Source of the DNA: an uncultured Helicobacter sp.
Lineage (GTDB): Bacteria; Campylobacterota; Campylobacteria; Campylobacterales; Helicobacteraceae
Assembly (NCBI GenBank): GCA_949287835.1
Contig: CASEHV010000002.1
Span: 30,379 to 94,378 of the forward strand
DNA: 64,000 bases
Reading direction: 5' to 3'
Shown here: positions 28,304-37,647 of the stretch, one piece after another
How the letters are laid out: the number at the start of each line of letters is the position of its first letter
Position numbering within the stretch: the stretch's first letter is position 1
Made by a program: the position numbers and the translations under genes
Notes under the pieces: generated by a model
Told to the model about the DNA's origin: nothing
The model's input: the letters and a program-made list of their open reading frames with translations, nothing else
The model's database searches: none

Positions 28304-30469
28304 CTACCCCGAATACACATCTTTTAGATTCGAAAACTTTATAATCTTATATTTTTTCTGCAAGATTTCTTTAATCTTCCTTGTGTCTGTGCTACGAGTT
28401 TCTACGATGACATCGCAAAGAGGGGAGAATTGATTCTTATGTCTATCATAATCCACCTTTAACACATTATAGCCATACTTGGCAAGTGTGATGAGAAAAT
28501 CGGCTATCACACCCTTATGCTCCTCAAATGCCACTATGATATTAAAGGCTAGATTAGCACTCTTTTTCCATTTAACAAAGACTTGGTCTATGCCACTATC
28601 GATTTTTTCCTGCACTTTATTACAGAGTTTATGATGTATGACTGCCTTTTGGGCGCTTTTAATGCAGACAACAGAATCGCCATACTTTGGGTGGCAACAG
28701 TAATCAAAGCTTATATCATTAATATTGTGATTGGTATATAAAATAATATTATCAAAGTTTAGCTCACGTAGCTTGACACTTCGGAATCTCATGATATTAA
28801 AAAAGCTATTAGATTCTATCTCTGCCTCAATCTTACTTTTTACATCTTTTAAAAATGTGAAATCATTGGAGGCATTGCCAATAGTATCCTTTAGATTATG
28901 CTTTTTTAGCATAGATTCTATCTCTTCATGCTCCTTGTTAAAAATGGTGGCTAGAATATTTAGGGCGACTTTTCTATCGATTTCCTTGCTACGATTATTA
29001 CACAATGCGCGCATACGACTCTTTGCCTTTGAGGTCTTGAGAGAATCTATCCAAGTGCAACGCGTCTGCACCTCTGTATCGGTAATGATTCTCACAATAT
29101 CACCACTTTTTAGTTTCTGCAAAAGTGGGGCTTTTTGATGATTTACAAAGGCTTCTTTGGCAGTATCGCCCACCTTGCTATGCACGGCATAGGCAAAATC
29201 TAGCACGACAGAGCCTAAGGGAAGATTAAAAATCTCGCCTGTGGGGGAAAAAACCACAATGTCCTCGCGATATAAATCATTTTTGGCTAACTCATAAAAC
29301 TCCTCGGCATTAAGATTCTTATCATCATATTTCATATTCTCTAGCCATTTGGCATTTGGCTCTGCTACACCTGAGCCAGATTTTACCCCGCCTTTATATT
29401 TCCAATGTGCCGCGATACCAAACTCTGCATTTTTGTGCATATCAAAGGTTCGAATCTGCACCTCGTATGCTACGCTATCATTAAAAACGGTGGTGTGTAT
29501 CGTCTGATAGCCATTATCCTTTGGCAGTGCGACATAATCCTTTAGGCGCGATGGAATGGGTTTTAAATTTGTATGAATGATTCCTAGCACACGGTAGCAG
29601 TCTATGGTATTTTTCACAACCACCCTAATGGCTAATAAATCTAGCATTTCATCTATACCTACACCTTTTCTCTGCATTTTAAGGTAAATGGAGTAGGGTC
29701 GTTTAATGCGACTTTGCACCTCAAAGCTATCGCGTAAAAAGCCGTTATTTAGGAGTAGGGTGGTTACTTTCTGGGTAAATTCATTTAGCCTTAAAGATAG
29801 ATTTTGTTTCTCCTCTATCATGTAGCTTTGAATTTTATTATACTCATCTGGAAAAATATAGTAAAAGCTTCTATCCTCAAGCTCATTTTTAAGCAATGAA
29901 ATACCTAATCTATGTGCTATGGGGGCGTAGACGACTAGAGTCTCTTTTGAGATTCTAATCTGCTTTTCACTACTTAGGGCATCTAGGGTTAGCATATTGT
30001 GCATTCTATCGCTTACCTTTATGACAAGCACCCGCGTATCCTCGATGCTAGCTAGTAGCATTTTCCTAAATGACATTGCCTGTGTGGCAATCTTTGCACC
30101 ACTAGCATTTGAGGGTAGCTCCTCATTTCGTATCTCGACAATTTTAGTCAGAGCATCTACCAATGCTCCCACATGCTCCCCGTAATGATTGTGTATATAC
30201 TCACTCTCACAAAGCGTATCCTCGACTACATCATGTAAAAGTGCTGCACATATCATAGAATCATCGCCACCATAGTATGCGACAATGCAGGCAACGCATA
30301 TAGGATGCACGACATAAGGTATGCCACTTTTCCTAAACTGCCCCTCATGGAATCTTTGCGCATCATCTAATGCTTTTTTTACAGAATCGCTTAAGGGGTA
30401 GATATTATCTAATAGCGAAATCGCATCATCAATATGCTCAATCTTTGATAAATTGCTAAGAAAATCCAT
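28304..30469 (-). CDS. spoT: Bifunctional (p)ppGpp synthetase/hydrolase SpoT
   Basis: This is the single RSH-type stringent-response enzyme of the group. The 721-residue protein has an HD hydrolase domain (QFRKSGIPYVVHP; ALLHDVVEDT), a synthetase domain (RVVVKNTIDCYRVLGIIH; RLKDYVALPKDNGYQTIHT), a TGS domain (VVFSPTGEIFNLPLGSVVLDFAYAVHS), and a C-terminal ACT domain. Both catalytic centres look intact. It is 14 bp downstream of rpoZ; omega is itself part of a ppGpp-binding site on RNA polymerase in Proteobacteria, so the pairing is functionally apt. Confidence 0.95.
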   Translation of the reverse strand: MDFLSNLSKIEHIDDAISLLDNIYPLSDSVKKALDDAQRFHEGQFRKSGIPYVVHPICVACIVAYYGGDDSMICAALLHDVVEDTLCESEYIHNHYGEHVGALVDALTKIVEIRNEELPSNASGAKIATQAMSFRKMLLASIEDTRVLVIKVSDRMHNMLTLDALSSEKQIRISKETLVVYAPIAHRLGISLLKNELEDRSFYYIFPDEYNKIQSYMIEEKQNLSLRLNEFTQKVTTLLLNNGFLRDSFEVQSRIKRPYSIYLKMQRKGVGIDEMLDLLAIRVVVKNTIDCYRVLGIIHTNLKPIPSRLKDYVALPKDNGYQTIHTTVFNDSVAYEVQIRTFDMHKNAEFGIAAHWKYKGGVKSGSGVAEPNAKWLENMKYDDKNLNAEEFYELAKNDLYREDIVVFSPTGEIFNLPLGSVVLDFAYAVHSKVGDTAKEAFVNHQKAPLLQKLKSGDIVRIITDTEVQTRCTWIDSLKTSKAKSRMRALCNNRSKEIDRKVALNILATIFNKEHEEIESMLKKHNLKDTIGNASNDFTFLKDVKSKIEAEIESNSFFNIMRFRSVKLRELNFDNIILYTNHNINDISFDYCCHPKYGDSVVCIKSAQKAVIHHKLCNKVQEKIDSGIDQVFVKWKKSANLAFNIIVAFEEHKGVIADFLITLAKYGYNVLKVDYDRHKNQFSPLCDVIVETRSTDTRKIKEILQKKYKIIKFSNLKDVYSG

Positions 30470-30483
30470 GCCAACCTTCTAGC

Positions 30484-30702
30484 TTAAGATAGATTACTTA
30501 AAGAAACCTTTCCCTCTGCAATCTCAAGTAAAGCTATGTCGCATAGCTCCATTTTCTTTAAAAACTCATCTGGGTAATTTACCAAAGGTTTTGCCCCTGC
30601 GATGAGTTCCTTTACTCGTGAAAAAACTAAAACAGATAGCTTATATCTGTCATTTTTTACACTCACTAACGCCCTAGAGACGACTTCTTCCGTCCTAAAC
30701 AT
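30484..30702 (-). CDS. rpoZ: RNA polymerase omega subunit
   Basis: The 72-residue protein starts after GGAGG with MFRTEEVVSRALVSV and includes NDRYKLSVLVFSRVKEL, the conserved omega core helix that clamps the beta-prime subunit. It is a normal short form for Helicobacter. It lies between rplQ and spoT, probably co-transcribed with spoT. Confidence 0.9.
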   Translation of the reverse strand: MFRTEEVVSRALVSVKNDRYKLSVLVFSRVKELIAGAKPLVNYPDEFLKKMELCDIALLEIAEGKVSLSNLS

Positions 30703-30781
30703 ATACTACCTCCGATTGTGAAACAAGATTATTGATGTCTTGCATAACATTATGCTAAGAATTTGAGTCTAGAATCTGACT

Positions 30782-31135
30782 TTAATCAACAAAACTTATC
30801 ACAGACATGGTAGCTGCATCGCCTCTTCGCAATCTACTTCTTTGAATCCTAGTGTATCCACCATTTCTCTCTTTGAATCTAGGTGCTACTTCGGCTATAA
30901 GCTTTTTTGTAGCCTCTTTATCTTGCAGATATGAAAAGACAAATCTATGTGTATTAAAATCTGGATTCCTAGAGGCTGTTATGAGTTTCTCAATATAGCC
31001 ACGTAATTCCTTAGCTTTAAATAATGTAGTCTCTATGCTTCCATATTTAATCAAAGCAATACTAAGATTCTTTAGTAAAGCCTGTCTATGAGAAGATGTT
31101 CTACCTAATTTTCTGTAACCATGCTTATGTCTCAT
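30782..31135 (-). CDS. rplQ: 50S ribosomal protein L17
   Basis: The 117-residue protein begins [20 protein letters not shown], the L17 hallmark, and contains [18 protein letters not shown] and [15 protein letters not shown]. It is the last ribosomal gene of the cluster, 11 bp after rpoA, starting at an ATG after AAAGGA. Confidence 0.96.
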   Translation of the reverse strand: MRHKHGYRKLGRTSSHRQALLKNLSIALIKYGSIETTLFKAKELRGYIEKLITASRNPDFNTHRFVFSYLQDKEATKKLIAEVAPRFKERNGGYTRIQRSRLRRGDAATMSVISFVD

Positions 31136-31146
31136 ATATATCCTTT

Positions 31147-32157
31147 TTAACCTTTCATTTTTCTTAATCGCTTACTGAGTGTAGCTGCCATCTCAGGTGG
31201 TAAATCCGCACCGACACCATAGCCCGTTACCTCTGATAGTTTATTTACAATCTCATCAAAAGAACGTTTTCCTAGATTCTTAATATTTTTTAATTCATTC
31301 TCACTCATTAGCACAAGCTCACCTACATATTTAATATTCGACTTTTGTAGGCAGTTACTTGGTCTGTGGTCAAGATTTAACACATCAACGCTAGAGAGTA
31401 ATAATTTCAGCTCAGGGTCGTCATCATTTATTCTACTATTGCTTATCGGAACATCTGTTAGCTCTGCACCAAATACACTCATCTGTGAGTGCATGATTGT
31501 AATTGCCTCCTTGACTGCATCCATAGGGTCAATCTGCCCATTTGTCTGTATCTCAAAGACAATCTTTTCAAAGTTTGGATTACTCTCATGCAATACATTC
31601 TCTATGACATAATTAGCTTTCTTAACAGGTGTAAAGTAAGCATCTAGCGGAATATAATCTTGACTAACCTCATCGCGTATATCCTCACTTGGAACATATC
31701 CTAGTCCCTTTTGAAAAAGAATAGAGAATTTAAGACTTGCATCGCTATTGATATTAGCTAGATAAGCTTCTGAATCTAATATGGTTATGCAGTCAGTATT
31801 TAAATCCTTTCCCTTTAGCTCCATGGGTCCTTCAAACTCATATTCCAATTCGAATTTATCCTGCGTAATAATCGAGGAGTCAATAGTGAAATTTAGATTC
31901 TTAATATTTACAATTAGTGGCGAAACATCTTCTGCCACGCCTCTTACAGAATCAAACTCATGCGCCACTCCCTCAATCTTTATCGCAATAGGTGCATAGC
32001 CCACAGTGCTAGATAGAAGTAATCTCCTAACAGGGTGTGCTAATGTAATCGCAAAGTGCGGTTCGAATGGATAGGCATAAAGCCTTATATGATTTGGACC
32101 CAATTCCTCTATCTCCAGCTTCTCTGGGATATACGGTCTGACTTTTATATTTTTCAT
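31147..32157 (-). CDS. rpoA: RNA polymerase alpha subunit
   Basis: The 336-residue protein has the N-terminal assembly domain ([28 protein letters not shown] pieces) and the C-terminal DNA/activator-binding domain ([25 protein letters not shown] and [10 protein letters not shown]). The ATG at 32157 follows TAGGTGG and is preferred over the GTG at 32166. The position between rpsD and rplQ is the standard bacterial order. Confidence 0.96.
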   Translation of the reverse strand: MKNIKVRPYIPEKLEIEELGPNHIRLYAYPFEPHFAITLAHPVRRLLLSSTVGYAPIAIKIEGVAHEFDSVRGVAEDVSPLIVNIKNLNFTIDSSIITQDKFELEYEFEGPMELKGKDLNTDCITILDSEAYLANINSDASLKFSILFQKGLGYVPSEDIRDEVSQDYIPLDAYFTPVKKANYVIENVLHESNPNFEKIVFEIQTNGQIDPMDAVKEAITIMHSQMSVFGAELTDVPISNSRINDDDPELKLLLSSVDVLNLDHRPSNCLQKSNIKYVGELVLMSENELKNIKNLGKRSFDEIVNKLSEVTGYGVGADLPPEMAATLSKRLRKMKG

Positions 32158-32177
32158 AAATACCACCTAAAACTATA

Positions 32178-32804
32178 TTACTTAGAGTAAAGCTCTACTA
32201 TAAGTCTTTCTTCTATTGGTATCTCAACCTCACTTCGCTCAGGATTCCTAGTAAAAATCCCAAATTTCTTATCCTTATCTATATCAACCCATGGGACCAA
32301 GCCTACCTGCTCTGTAAGGTCAAGCGCTCTTTTAATCTGCACATTATCCTTACTTTTTTCTATTATCTCTACTTTCTGTCCCACCTTGACATTGATAGAT
32401 GGGATATTCACTCTTTTGCCATCTACGAGTATATGTCCGTGTGTTACAAGCTGCCTTGCAAAACGTCTGGTGGTAGCAAAGCCCATTCTATACACGACAT
32501 TATCGAGCCTATTCTCAAGTAGCCTTATGAGATTCTCACCTGTGTTGCCGTCCTGTCTATTTGCCTCTTTAAAAATAGAGCGGAACTGCTTCTCACTAAT
32601 GCCATACATAAATTTAGCTTTTTGCTTCTCTCGTAGCTGCAAACCATAGTCAGAAATTTTACTTCGTCTTCTGCCATGCTGACCTGGTCCATAGTCTCTT
32701 TTATCTAAAGCACTCTTACCTGCAAGTCTGCGTTCACCTTTTAGAAATAATGAAACACCAAGCCTTCTTTCAATCTTTTCTACCGGTCCTCTATATCTTG
32801 CCAT
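32178..32804 (-). CDS. rpsD: 30S ribosomal protein S4
   Basis: The 208-residue protein begins [16 protein letters not shown], with [19 protein letters not shown] and the S4 RNA-binding domain ([32 protein letters not shown]). S4 nucleates 30S assembly and often represses its own operon. I saw no clear leader structure here to support autoregulation. Confidence 0.97.
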   Translation of the reverse strand: MARYRGPVEKIERRLGVSLFLKGERRLAGKSALDKRDYGPGQHGRRRSKISDYGLQLREKQKAKFMYGISEKQFRSIFKEANRQDGNTGENLIRLLENRLDNVVYRMGFATTRRFARQLVTHGHILVDGKRVNIPSINVKVGQKVEIIEKSKDNVQIKRALDLTEQVGLVPWVDIDKDKKFGIFTRNPERSEVEIPIEERLIVELYSK

Positions 32805-32813
32805 ATAGTCTCC

Positions 32814-33212
32814 TTATACTCTTCTTCTCTTAGGTGGTCTGCAACCATTATGCGGAAGCGGCGTTACATCTTTTATCCACAAAACTCGTATGCCTTCAAT
32901 GGCACCAACGCTTTTTACTGCAGTCTCACGTCCGCTACCTGCACCTTGCACCTTGATGCCTACATCTTTGATTCCATTTTCTTTTGCCTTAGCCATTGCC
33001 GCCTCGACTGCCTGCTGTGCTGCATAAGGTGTAGATTTCTTACTACCCTTAAATCCAAGTCCCCCAGCAGTAGCCCAGCATATTACATTTCCCATCTCGT
33101 CAGTAACGGTTACATTAGTATTATTAAATGAGGCAGATATGCAGACAATTCCTCTTGATATACTCTTTTTGGAAGTTCTTTTCTTCACATTTGTATTTTG
33201 TTTTTTTGCCAT
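32814..33212 (-). CDS. rpsK: 30S ribosomal protein S11
   Basis: The 132-residue protein has a basic N-terminus followed by [22 protein letters not shown] and the C-terminal hallmark [18 protein letters not shown]. It sits in the standard position between rpsM and rpsD with 9-bp spacers. Confidence 0.97.
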   Translation of the reverse strand: MAKKQNTNVKKRTSKKSISRGIVCISASFNNTNVTVTDEMGNVICWATAGGLGFKGSKKSTPYAAQQAVEAAMAKAKENGIKDVGIKVQGAGSGRETAVKSVGAIEGIRVLWIKDVTPLPHNGCRPPKRRRV

Positions 33213-33221
33213 GTATTCCCC

Positions 33222-33584
33222 TTACTTGCTACCAACGGTCTTTTTCTTGCCCTTTCTTGTTCGGGCATTGTTTTTGGTTGTCTGACCACGCACGGGAAGT
33301 CCTCGTCTATGTCTTAGACCACGATAATTACCTAAATCCATCAAAGACTTTATATCAAGAGTTACTTTTTTTCTCAAATCACCCTCGACTACATAGTTTT
33401 CCTGAATCCTCTTTGCAATCTTAGATACCTCGTCCTCGCTGAGATCATTAACTCGCTTATCTAAAGAAATATTGACATCTCTGAGAATATCCCTTGAACT
33501 CTTTAGTCCAATCCCATATATATAGGTTAGGGCATATTCAACTCTTTTTTTCTTCGGCAAATCTACACCAGCAATTCTAGCCAT
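33222..33584 (-). CDS. rpsM: 30S ribosomal protein S13
   Basis: The 120-residue protein begins [26 protein letters not shown] pieces and ends with the tRNA/23S-contacting basic tail ([23 protein letters not shown] pieces). It starts 3 bp after the rpmJ stop. Confidence 0.97.
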   Translation of the reverse strand: MARIAGVDLPKKKRVEYALTYIYGIGLKSSRDILRDVNISLDKRVNDLSEDEVSKIAKRIQENYVVEGDLRKKVTLDIKSLMDLGNYRGLRHRRGLPVRGQTTKNNARTRKGKKKTVGSK

Positions 33585-33587
33585 ACT

Positions 33588-33701
33588 TTATCCTTGTCTT
33601 TGTTTATGTTTTGGATTCACGCAAATCACACGAACAACTCTCTTTCGTATGATGACCTTGCATTTATCACACATCTTTTTAACAGAAGGTCTAACTTTCA
33701 T
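33588..33701 (-). CDS. rpmJ: 50S ribosomal protein L36
   Basis: This 37-residue gene is easy to miss because of its length. The reverse strand reads [20 protein letters not shown] and continues [16 protein letters not shown]. The CxxC and the later Cys/His pair form the zinc ribbon, so this is the zinc-binding C+ form of L36. It is the first gene of the rpmJ-rpsM-rpsK-rpsD-rpoA-rplQ run. In many relatives infA lies directly upstream; here the next gene is divergent and unrelated. Confidence 0.95.
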   Translation of the reverse strand: MKVRPSVKKMCDKCKVIIRKRVVRVICVNPKHKQRQG

Positions 33702-33733
33702 TTAGTCTCCTACAAACTAAAATTAAACCGCAA

Positions 33734-33739
33734 ATTGTA
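33734..33739 (-). promoter_or_regulatory. Candidate -10 box for the rpmJ ribosomal operon
   Basis: On the reverse strand TACAAT lies 33 bp upstream of the rpmJ start, preceded by a T-rich stretch as is usual for Campylobacterota sigma-70 promoters, which lack a clear -35 box. It is the only good -10 candidate in the 121 bp between rpmJ and the divergent TPR gene on this strand. Confidence 0.4.
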
Positions 33740-33822
33740 GCAAAAAAATGTTAATAGCGTTATGAAATTGACATTTATTATATATAATTGTTAGATAGAG
33801 AGTGGTTTTCGGAGAGGTGCTT

Positions 33823-35631
33823 TTGGGAAATCTTAAAAAAGATTCTTATATGGAAAATGCTAGGTTTTCATTTGAGAAAAAGCAATGGAGTTCATGTGTA
33901 GAACAATGTCTTAGAGCTATTGTGCTTGATAATACAAATATAGAGGCCTGGGGTCTTTGTGCGATTAGCTATGGTCATCTAAATAAAGTTTCTCAGGCAA
34001 TAGAATGCTTAGAAGAAGCGCTAAGAATTGATAAGAATCATGACGGACAACACGAGTTTAGCCTATCTCTAAATCTAGCAGAATTTTACAGAAGAGATAA
34101 TCAAACTCTAAAAGCAATTGCACTACTAGAAAGTTTCCTGCCAAGAAATGATGAGAATCTACATTTCAATATAGCACGATGTTATGCTGATTTACAAGAT
34201 TATGAAAAATCCATAAATCATTACACAAAGGCAATAGAAATTAATCCAAAAGATATGTATGCTATCTATAACTTAGCAAATCAGCAGGCAGCCATAGGGA
34301 GTTTTAGACTTGCACTAAAATATTATATGTTAGCCTATGAGGGTGGCGTGGGAGATGCTGGTATTAATCTTGCGCAAATTTACTCTAGTATGGATAGATT
34401 AGATGATTCTATATCCCTATATAAAGAGCTAGAAAAATATTATTTTAATGATTCTAATTTTTATTTTAACTATGCAAATACACTTAGATATGCAAATGAA
34501 TATCACAAAGCAAATGATACGTATCACAAAGCTATTTCACTAAACAATGACCCTAGATATATATTGAATCTATCCTATCTTTTGCTAAGCACAAAGGCAA
34601 CGCGTGAGGCTTTTGGACTTTATGAATATAGAAAATTATTATTAAACACAGAAATTAACAAACATTTTTTAAGCTTTTCTTTCACAAATATTAATGATTT
34701 ATTGTCTTTTATTAAAGATAAAAAGGTAGCGATATATCATGAACAAGGCTTTGGCGATAGCATAATGTTTGTTAGATTCTTGACGCTTTTGGAATGTAGG
34801 GAGATTTTACTATGTGTGCCAAAGGAGCTATTGGCATTGTTTGAATGTTTTAGCACTCAATATAAACATATTACATGCACCAATATTATGGGTGATAATT
34901 ATGACATCGCCATACCCATACCTAGTCTGCCTTATTTGCTTTTTGACGAAAATATGGAATCTACACTGCTTCATTTTAGAAAAATTTTACTAAATGCTAC
35001 AAAAAGCAGTGAAAATCTTAATTTACTAGAAATAAAAAATAAAGAAGTTTTTATTAACTCAAATAAAGTATTGCAATCTTATGATTTAGATGCAACAAAG
35101 AATCCAAATGTTTTAGTAAAAGAGAAAAATGCTTTTGTTGCATCATTTAAACATCAAGATAAGATTCCAAAAATAGGGCTAAATTTTGCCTCAAACTCTG
35201 GCTTTCAATATGCAAGGGAAAAATCTATATATCCACGAAAACTACTAGAAACACTACCAAATCAACATTGTCAATACTTTAGCCTACAATACGAGGGGAT
35301 AGATAAAAGCCTAGCAGATGAATTTAATATAATAGATTTAAGCCCACATATAAAAGACTTTTCTAATAGTGCTAGAATCATTTTAGAAATGGATTTAATT
35401 ATTAGTATAGATTCTGCTCTAGCACATCTAAGTGCTACATTAGGAAAACAAACTGCACTTTTGCTACATAAAAGACATGATTGGCGCTGGGGGAGATTCA
35501 TAGATAAAGAAACAACATGGTATGATTGCATGTTTTTATTTAAACAAACAACGTTTAATGATTGGGGTGTTCCGCTAAAAAAACTTAGAATTTTTATAGA
35601 AAATTTTATACATAGCTATAACAGGAACTAA
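33823..35631 (+). CDS. TPR protein with a C-terminal glycosyltransferase-like domain
   Basis: The TTG at 33823 follows GGAGAGG with about 6 bp spacing and is the best start (602 residues); an ATG at 33850 is possible. Residues about 10-290 are at least six tetratricopeptide repeats (for example SINHYTKAIEINPKDMYAIYNLANQ). The C-terminal half has GYGDS-type EQGFGDSIMFVRFL, IGLNFASNSGF, a conserved LIISIDSALAHLSATLGKQTALLLH and DWRWGRF, the pattern of TPR/GT-B (family 9 or 41-like) proteins. A protein or surface-glycan transferase role is likely but unproven. No signal peptide. It is 3 bp upstream of an ABC permease gene. Confidence 0.7.
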   Translation: MGNLKKDSYMENARFSFEKKQWSSCVEQCLRAIVLDNTNIEAWGLCAISYGHLNKVSQAIECLEEALRIDKNHDGQHEFSLSLNLAEFYRRDNQTLKAIALLESFLPRNDENLHFNIARCYADLQDYEKSINHYTKAIEINPKDMYAIYNLANQQAAIGSFRLALKYYMLAYEGGVGDAGINLAQIYSSMDRLDDSISLYKELEKYYFNDSNFYFNYANTLRYANEYHKANDTYHKAISLNNDPRYILNLSYLLLSTKATREAFGLYEYRKLLLNTEINKHFLSFSFTNINDLLSFIKDKKVAIYHEQGFGDSIMFVRFLTLLECREILLCVPKELLALFECFSTQYKHITCTNIMGDNYDIAIPIPSLPYLLFDENMESTLLHFRKILLNATKSSENLNLLEIKNKEVFINSNKVLQSYDLDATKNPNVLVKEKNAFVASFKHQDKIPKIGLNFASNSGFQYAREKSIYPRKLLETLPNQHCQYFSLQYEGIDKSLADEFNIIDLSPHIKDFSNSARIILEMDLIISIDSALAHLSATLGKQTALLLHKRHDWRWGRFIDKETTWYDCMFLFKQTTFNDWGVPLKKLRIFIENFIHSYNRN

Positions 35632-35634
35632 CAA

Positions 35635-36297
35635 ATGGAACATCTCTTTAGTATGTCAAATTTTTGGCGAATATGCGATGGAGTGGCTACGCTGCTAATT
35701 GTATCGCTAGTTAGCATTGTTGTATCGATATTCGGCGGATTGATATTTGGCAGAGCAATGATTGCAAAGAATGTAGCTATTAGAATTATTTGCAAAGTAA
35801 TATTAGAAACAGTTAGAATCATACCCTTAATCGTATGGCTATTTATTGTGTATTATGGAATCTCTAGTGCCTTTGATATACATATTAGTGGGATAACAAG
35901 CGGGATTATTGTATTTAGTATTTGGGGAATTGCGGAAATGGGAGATTTGGTCCGTGCAAGTATTAATAATGTCCCGAAGCACAGTAGAGAATCTGCGTTA
36001 GCACTTGGATTTAATAGCTTTCAGATAGAGACTCTCATTATCATTCCACAGGCTATTAGAATGCTAATACCATCTAGCATAAATCTATTTGGCAGAATCA
36101 TCAAAACAACTTCTCTGCTAACATTAATTAGCGTTGTGGAATTGCTAAAAGTGGGACAGCAACTAATAGAGCTATTTGGCAAATATGACGCCATAGTCAG
36201 CCTATGCGTTTATGGAATCATTTTTATAATCTATTTCTGTCTATGCTATCCATTTTCGTATTTAGGAGATTATTTAGAAAAGAAATTTCATAATTAA
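35635..36297 (+). CDS. Amino-acid ABC transporter permease (GlnP/HisM type)
   Basis: The 220-residue protein has five or six transmembrane helices, the polar-amino-acid permease start (NFWRICDGVATLLIVSLVSIVVS) and the EAA loop (ESALALGFNSFQIETLIIIPQA) that contacts the ATPase. The usual partner genes (second permease, ATPase, binding protein) are not adjacent. Substrate unknown; glutamine or another polar amino acid is the default for the family. Confidence 0.85.
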   Translation: MEHLFSMSNFWRICDGVATLLIVSLVSIVVSIFGGLIFGRAMIAKNVAIRIICKVILETVRIIPLIVWLFIVYYGISSAFDIHISGITSGIIVFSIWGIAEMGDLVRASINNVPKHSRESALALGFNSFQIETLIIIPQAIRMLIPSSINLFGRIIKTTSLLTLISVVELLKVGQQLIELFGKYDAIVSLCVYGIIFIIYFCLCYPFSYLGDYLEKKFHN

Positions 36298-36539
36298 TCA
36301 TCTTGATATTTGCTTTTTGTAACGAAAATTTTCCTACCAAATAATACAGAATCATTTAGTAATGATATGGCTAATTCTGCATTGTCATCTGCCATGTCTG
36401 CAAATCCATATCCCTTTGAATATCCTGTATCTCTATTTACTATAAGTTTTATGTTATGCACTTCGCCAAATTGTGCGAAAAGATTATAAAAATCTCTATT
36501 TGTTATCTTATATGGTAGATTGGAAGCATAAATTCTCAT
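36294..36539 (-). CDS. Small RRM-domain RNA-binding protein
   Basis: The product is one RNA-recognition motif of 81 residues: RNP2 is RIYASNLPYK near the N-terminus and RNP1 is SKGYGFADM. Stand-alone bacterial RRM proteins of this size occur in Helicobacter and cyanobacteria. The targets are unknown. The ATG at 36539 is preferred over the one a codon upstream. It overlaps the convergent permease gene by 4 bp. Confidence 0.88.
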   Translation of the reverse strand: MRIYASNLPYKITNRDFYNLFAQFGEVHNIKLIVNRDTGYSKGYGFADMADDNAELAISLLNDSVLFGRKIFVTKSKYQDD

Positions 36540-36633
36540 CATATACCTTAATTAATAAAATCTTTTAAATATTATACATTTAAAACCCACATTATTTTTG
36601 TTAGAATCTAACCAAAACCTTATGAGGAATATC

Positions 36634-37647
36634 ATGCAAGAGTTAAAACAACAAATACTAGATTCCATAAAGGCATTAGGAGAGGTTAGCGATAGTGATT
36701 CTTTGGAATCCATTCGCATAAAAGTAGGGGGGAAAAATGGCTATCTATCCGCGGCATTTGCCAAACTAGCAAAGATTCCACCGCATGAGAAAAAGGAAGC
36801 CGCTGCTAGTATTAATGAGCTAAAAAAAGAATTTGAATCTTTACTTAGCGAAAAAAAGAAGGCAATAGAAAGTGAAGAGTTAGATAAAAAAATGCGAGAG
36901 GATAGGGTAGATTCCACACTTTTTAGAGCAGATGGCATGTTTAGCCGCGGACACCCCATTCATCAGATGAAAAATATTATTATAGATTATTTTACGGCTA
37001 TGAATTTCTCACTTCAAGATGGACCTTTTATAGAAGATGATTTTCATAACTTTGAGGCACTAAATATACCCAAGTATCACCCAGCACGTGATATGCAGGA
37101 TACATTTTATTTCCAAGATTCCATGCTTTTGCGGACACATACTTCTCCTACCCAGATTCGCACTATGGAGAATTGCAAACCACCCATTCGCATGATATGT
37201 ATGGGGGCTACATTCCGCAGAGATTATGACCTCACACATTCGCCTATGTTTCATCAATGTGAGGGGCTAGTGGTAGAGCAGGGCGACCATCTAAGTTTTG
37301 CGCATCTAAAGGAAGTGCTAGAGAAATTTGTAAAGCATATTTTCGGCGATGATGTAAAGGTGCGGTTTCGCTCCTCATTTTTCCCTTTCACAGAGCCTAG
37401 TGCGGAAGTCGATGTTAGCTGTATGTTCTGCAAAGGTAGCGGGTGTAGGGTATGTTCTTTTACAGGATTCTTAGAGGTGCTAGGCTGTGGCGTGGTGAAT
37501 CATGCGGTATTCAAAGCTGTGGGCTATGAGAATGTAAGTGGCTATGCCTTTGGTCTTGGCATCGAGAGGCTTGCTATGCTAAAGTGGGGTATTAATGATT
37601 TGCGCAGTTTTTATGAGACAGACCTTAGAATTTTGGAGCAGTTTTAA
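36634..37647 (+). CDS. pheS: Phenylalanine--tRNA ligase alpha subunit
   Basis: This is the catalytic subunit of PheRS. The 337-residue product has an N-terminal coiled coil, class II motif 2 ([24 protein letters not shown] pieces) and motif 3 ([18 protein letters not shown]). The ATG at 36634 follows GAGGA and is chosen over the TTG at 36598. It overlaps pheT by one base (TAATG). A CxxC...CxxC pair ([14 protein letters not shown]) typical of bacterial PheS is present. Confidence 0.95.
   Translation: MQELKQQILDSIKALGEVSDSDSLESIRIKVGGKNGYLSAAFAKLAKIPPHEKKEAAASINELKKEFESLLSEKKKAIESEELDKKMREDRVDSTLFRADGMFSRGHPIHQMKNIIIDYFTAMNFSLQDGPFIEDDFHNFEALNIPKYHPARDMQDTFYFQDSMLLRTHTSPTQIRTMENCKPPIRMICMGATFRRDYDLTHSPMFHQCEGLVVEQGDHLSFAHLKEVLEKFVKHIFGDDVKVRFRSSFFPFTEPSAEVDVSCMFCKGSGCRVCSFTGFLEVLGCGVVNHAVFKAVGYENVSGYAFGLGIERLAMLKWGINDLRSFYETDLRILEQF

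Noticed and set aside
33768..33788. TTGACA followed by TATAAT upstream of the TPR/glycosyltransferase-like gene
   Set aside because: The boxes are only 9 bp apart, too close to serve together as a sigma-70 promoter. The TATAAT alone may still be a -10 box.
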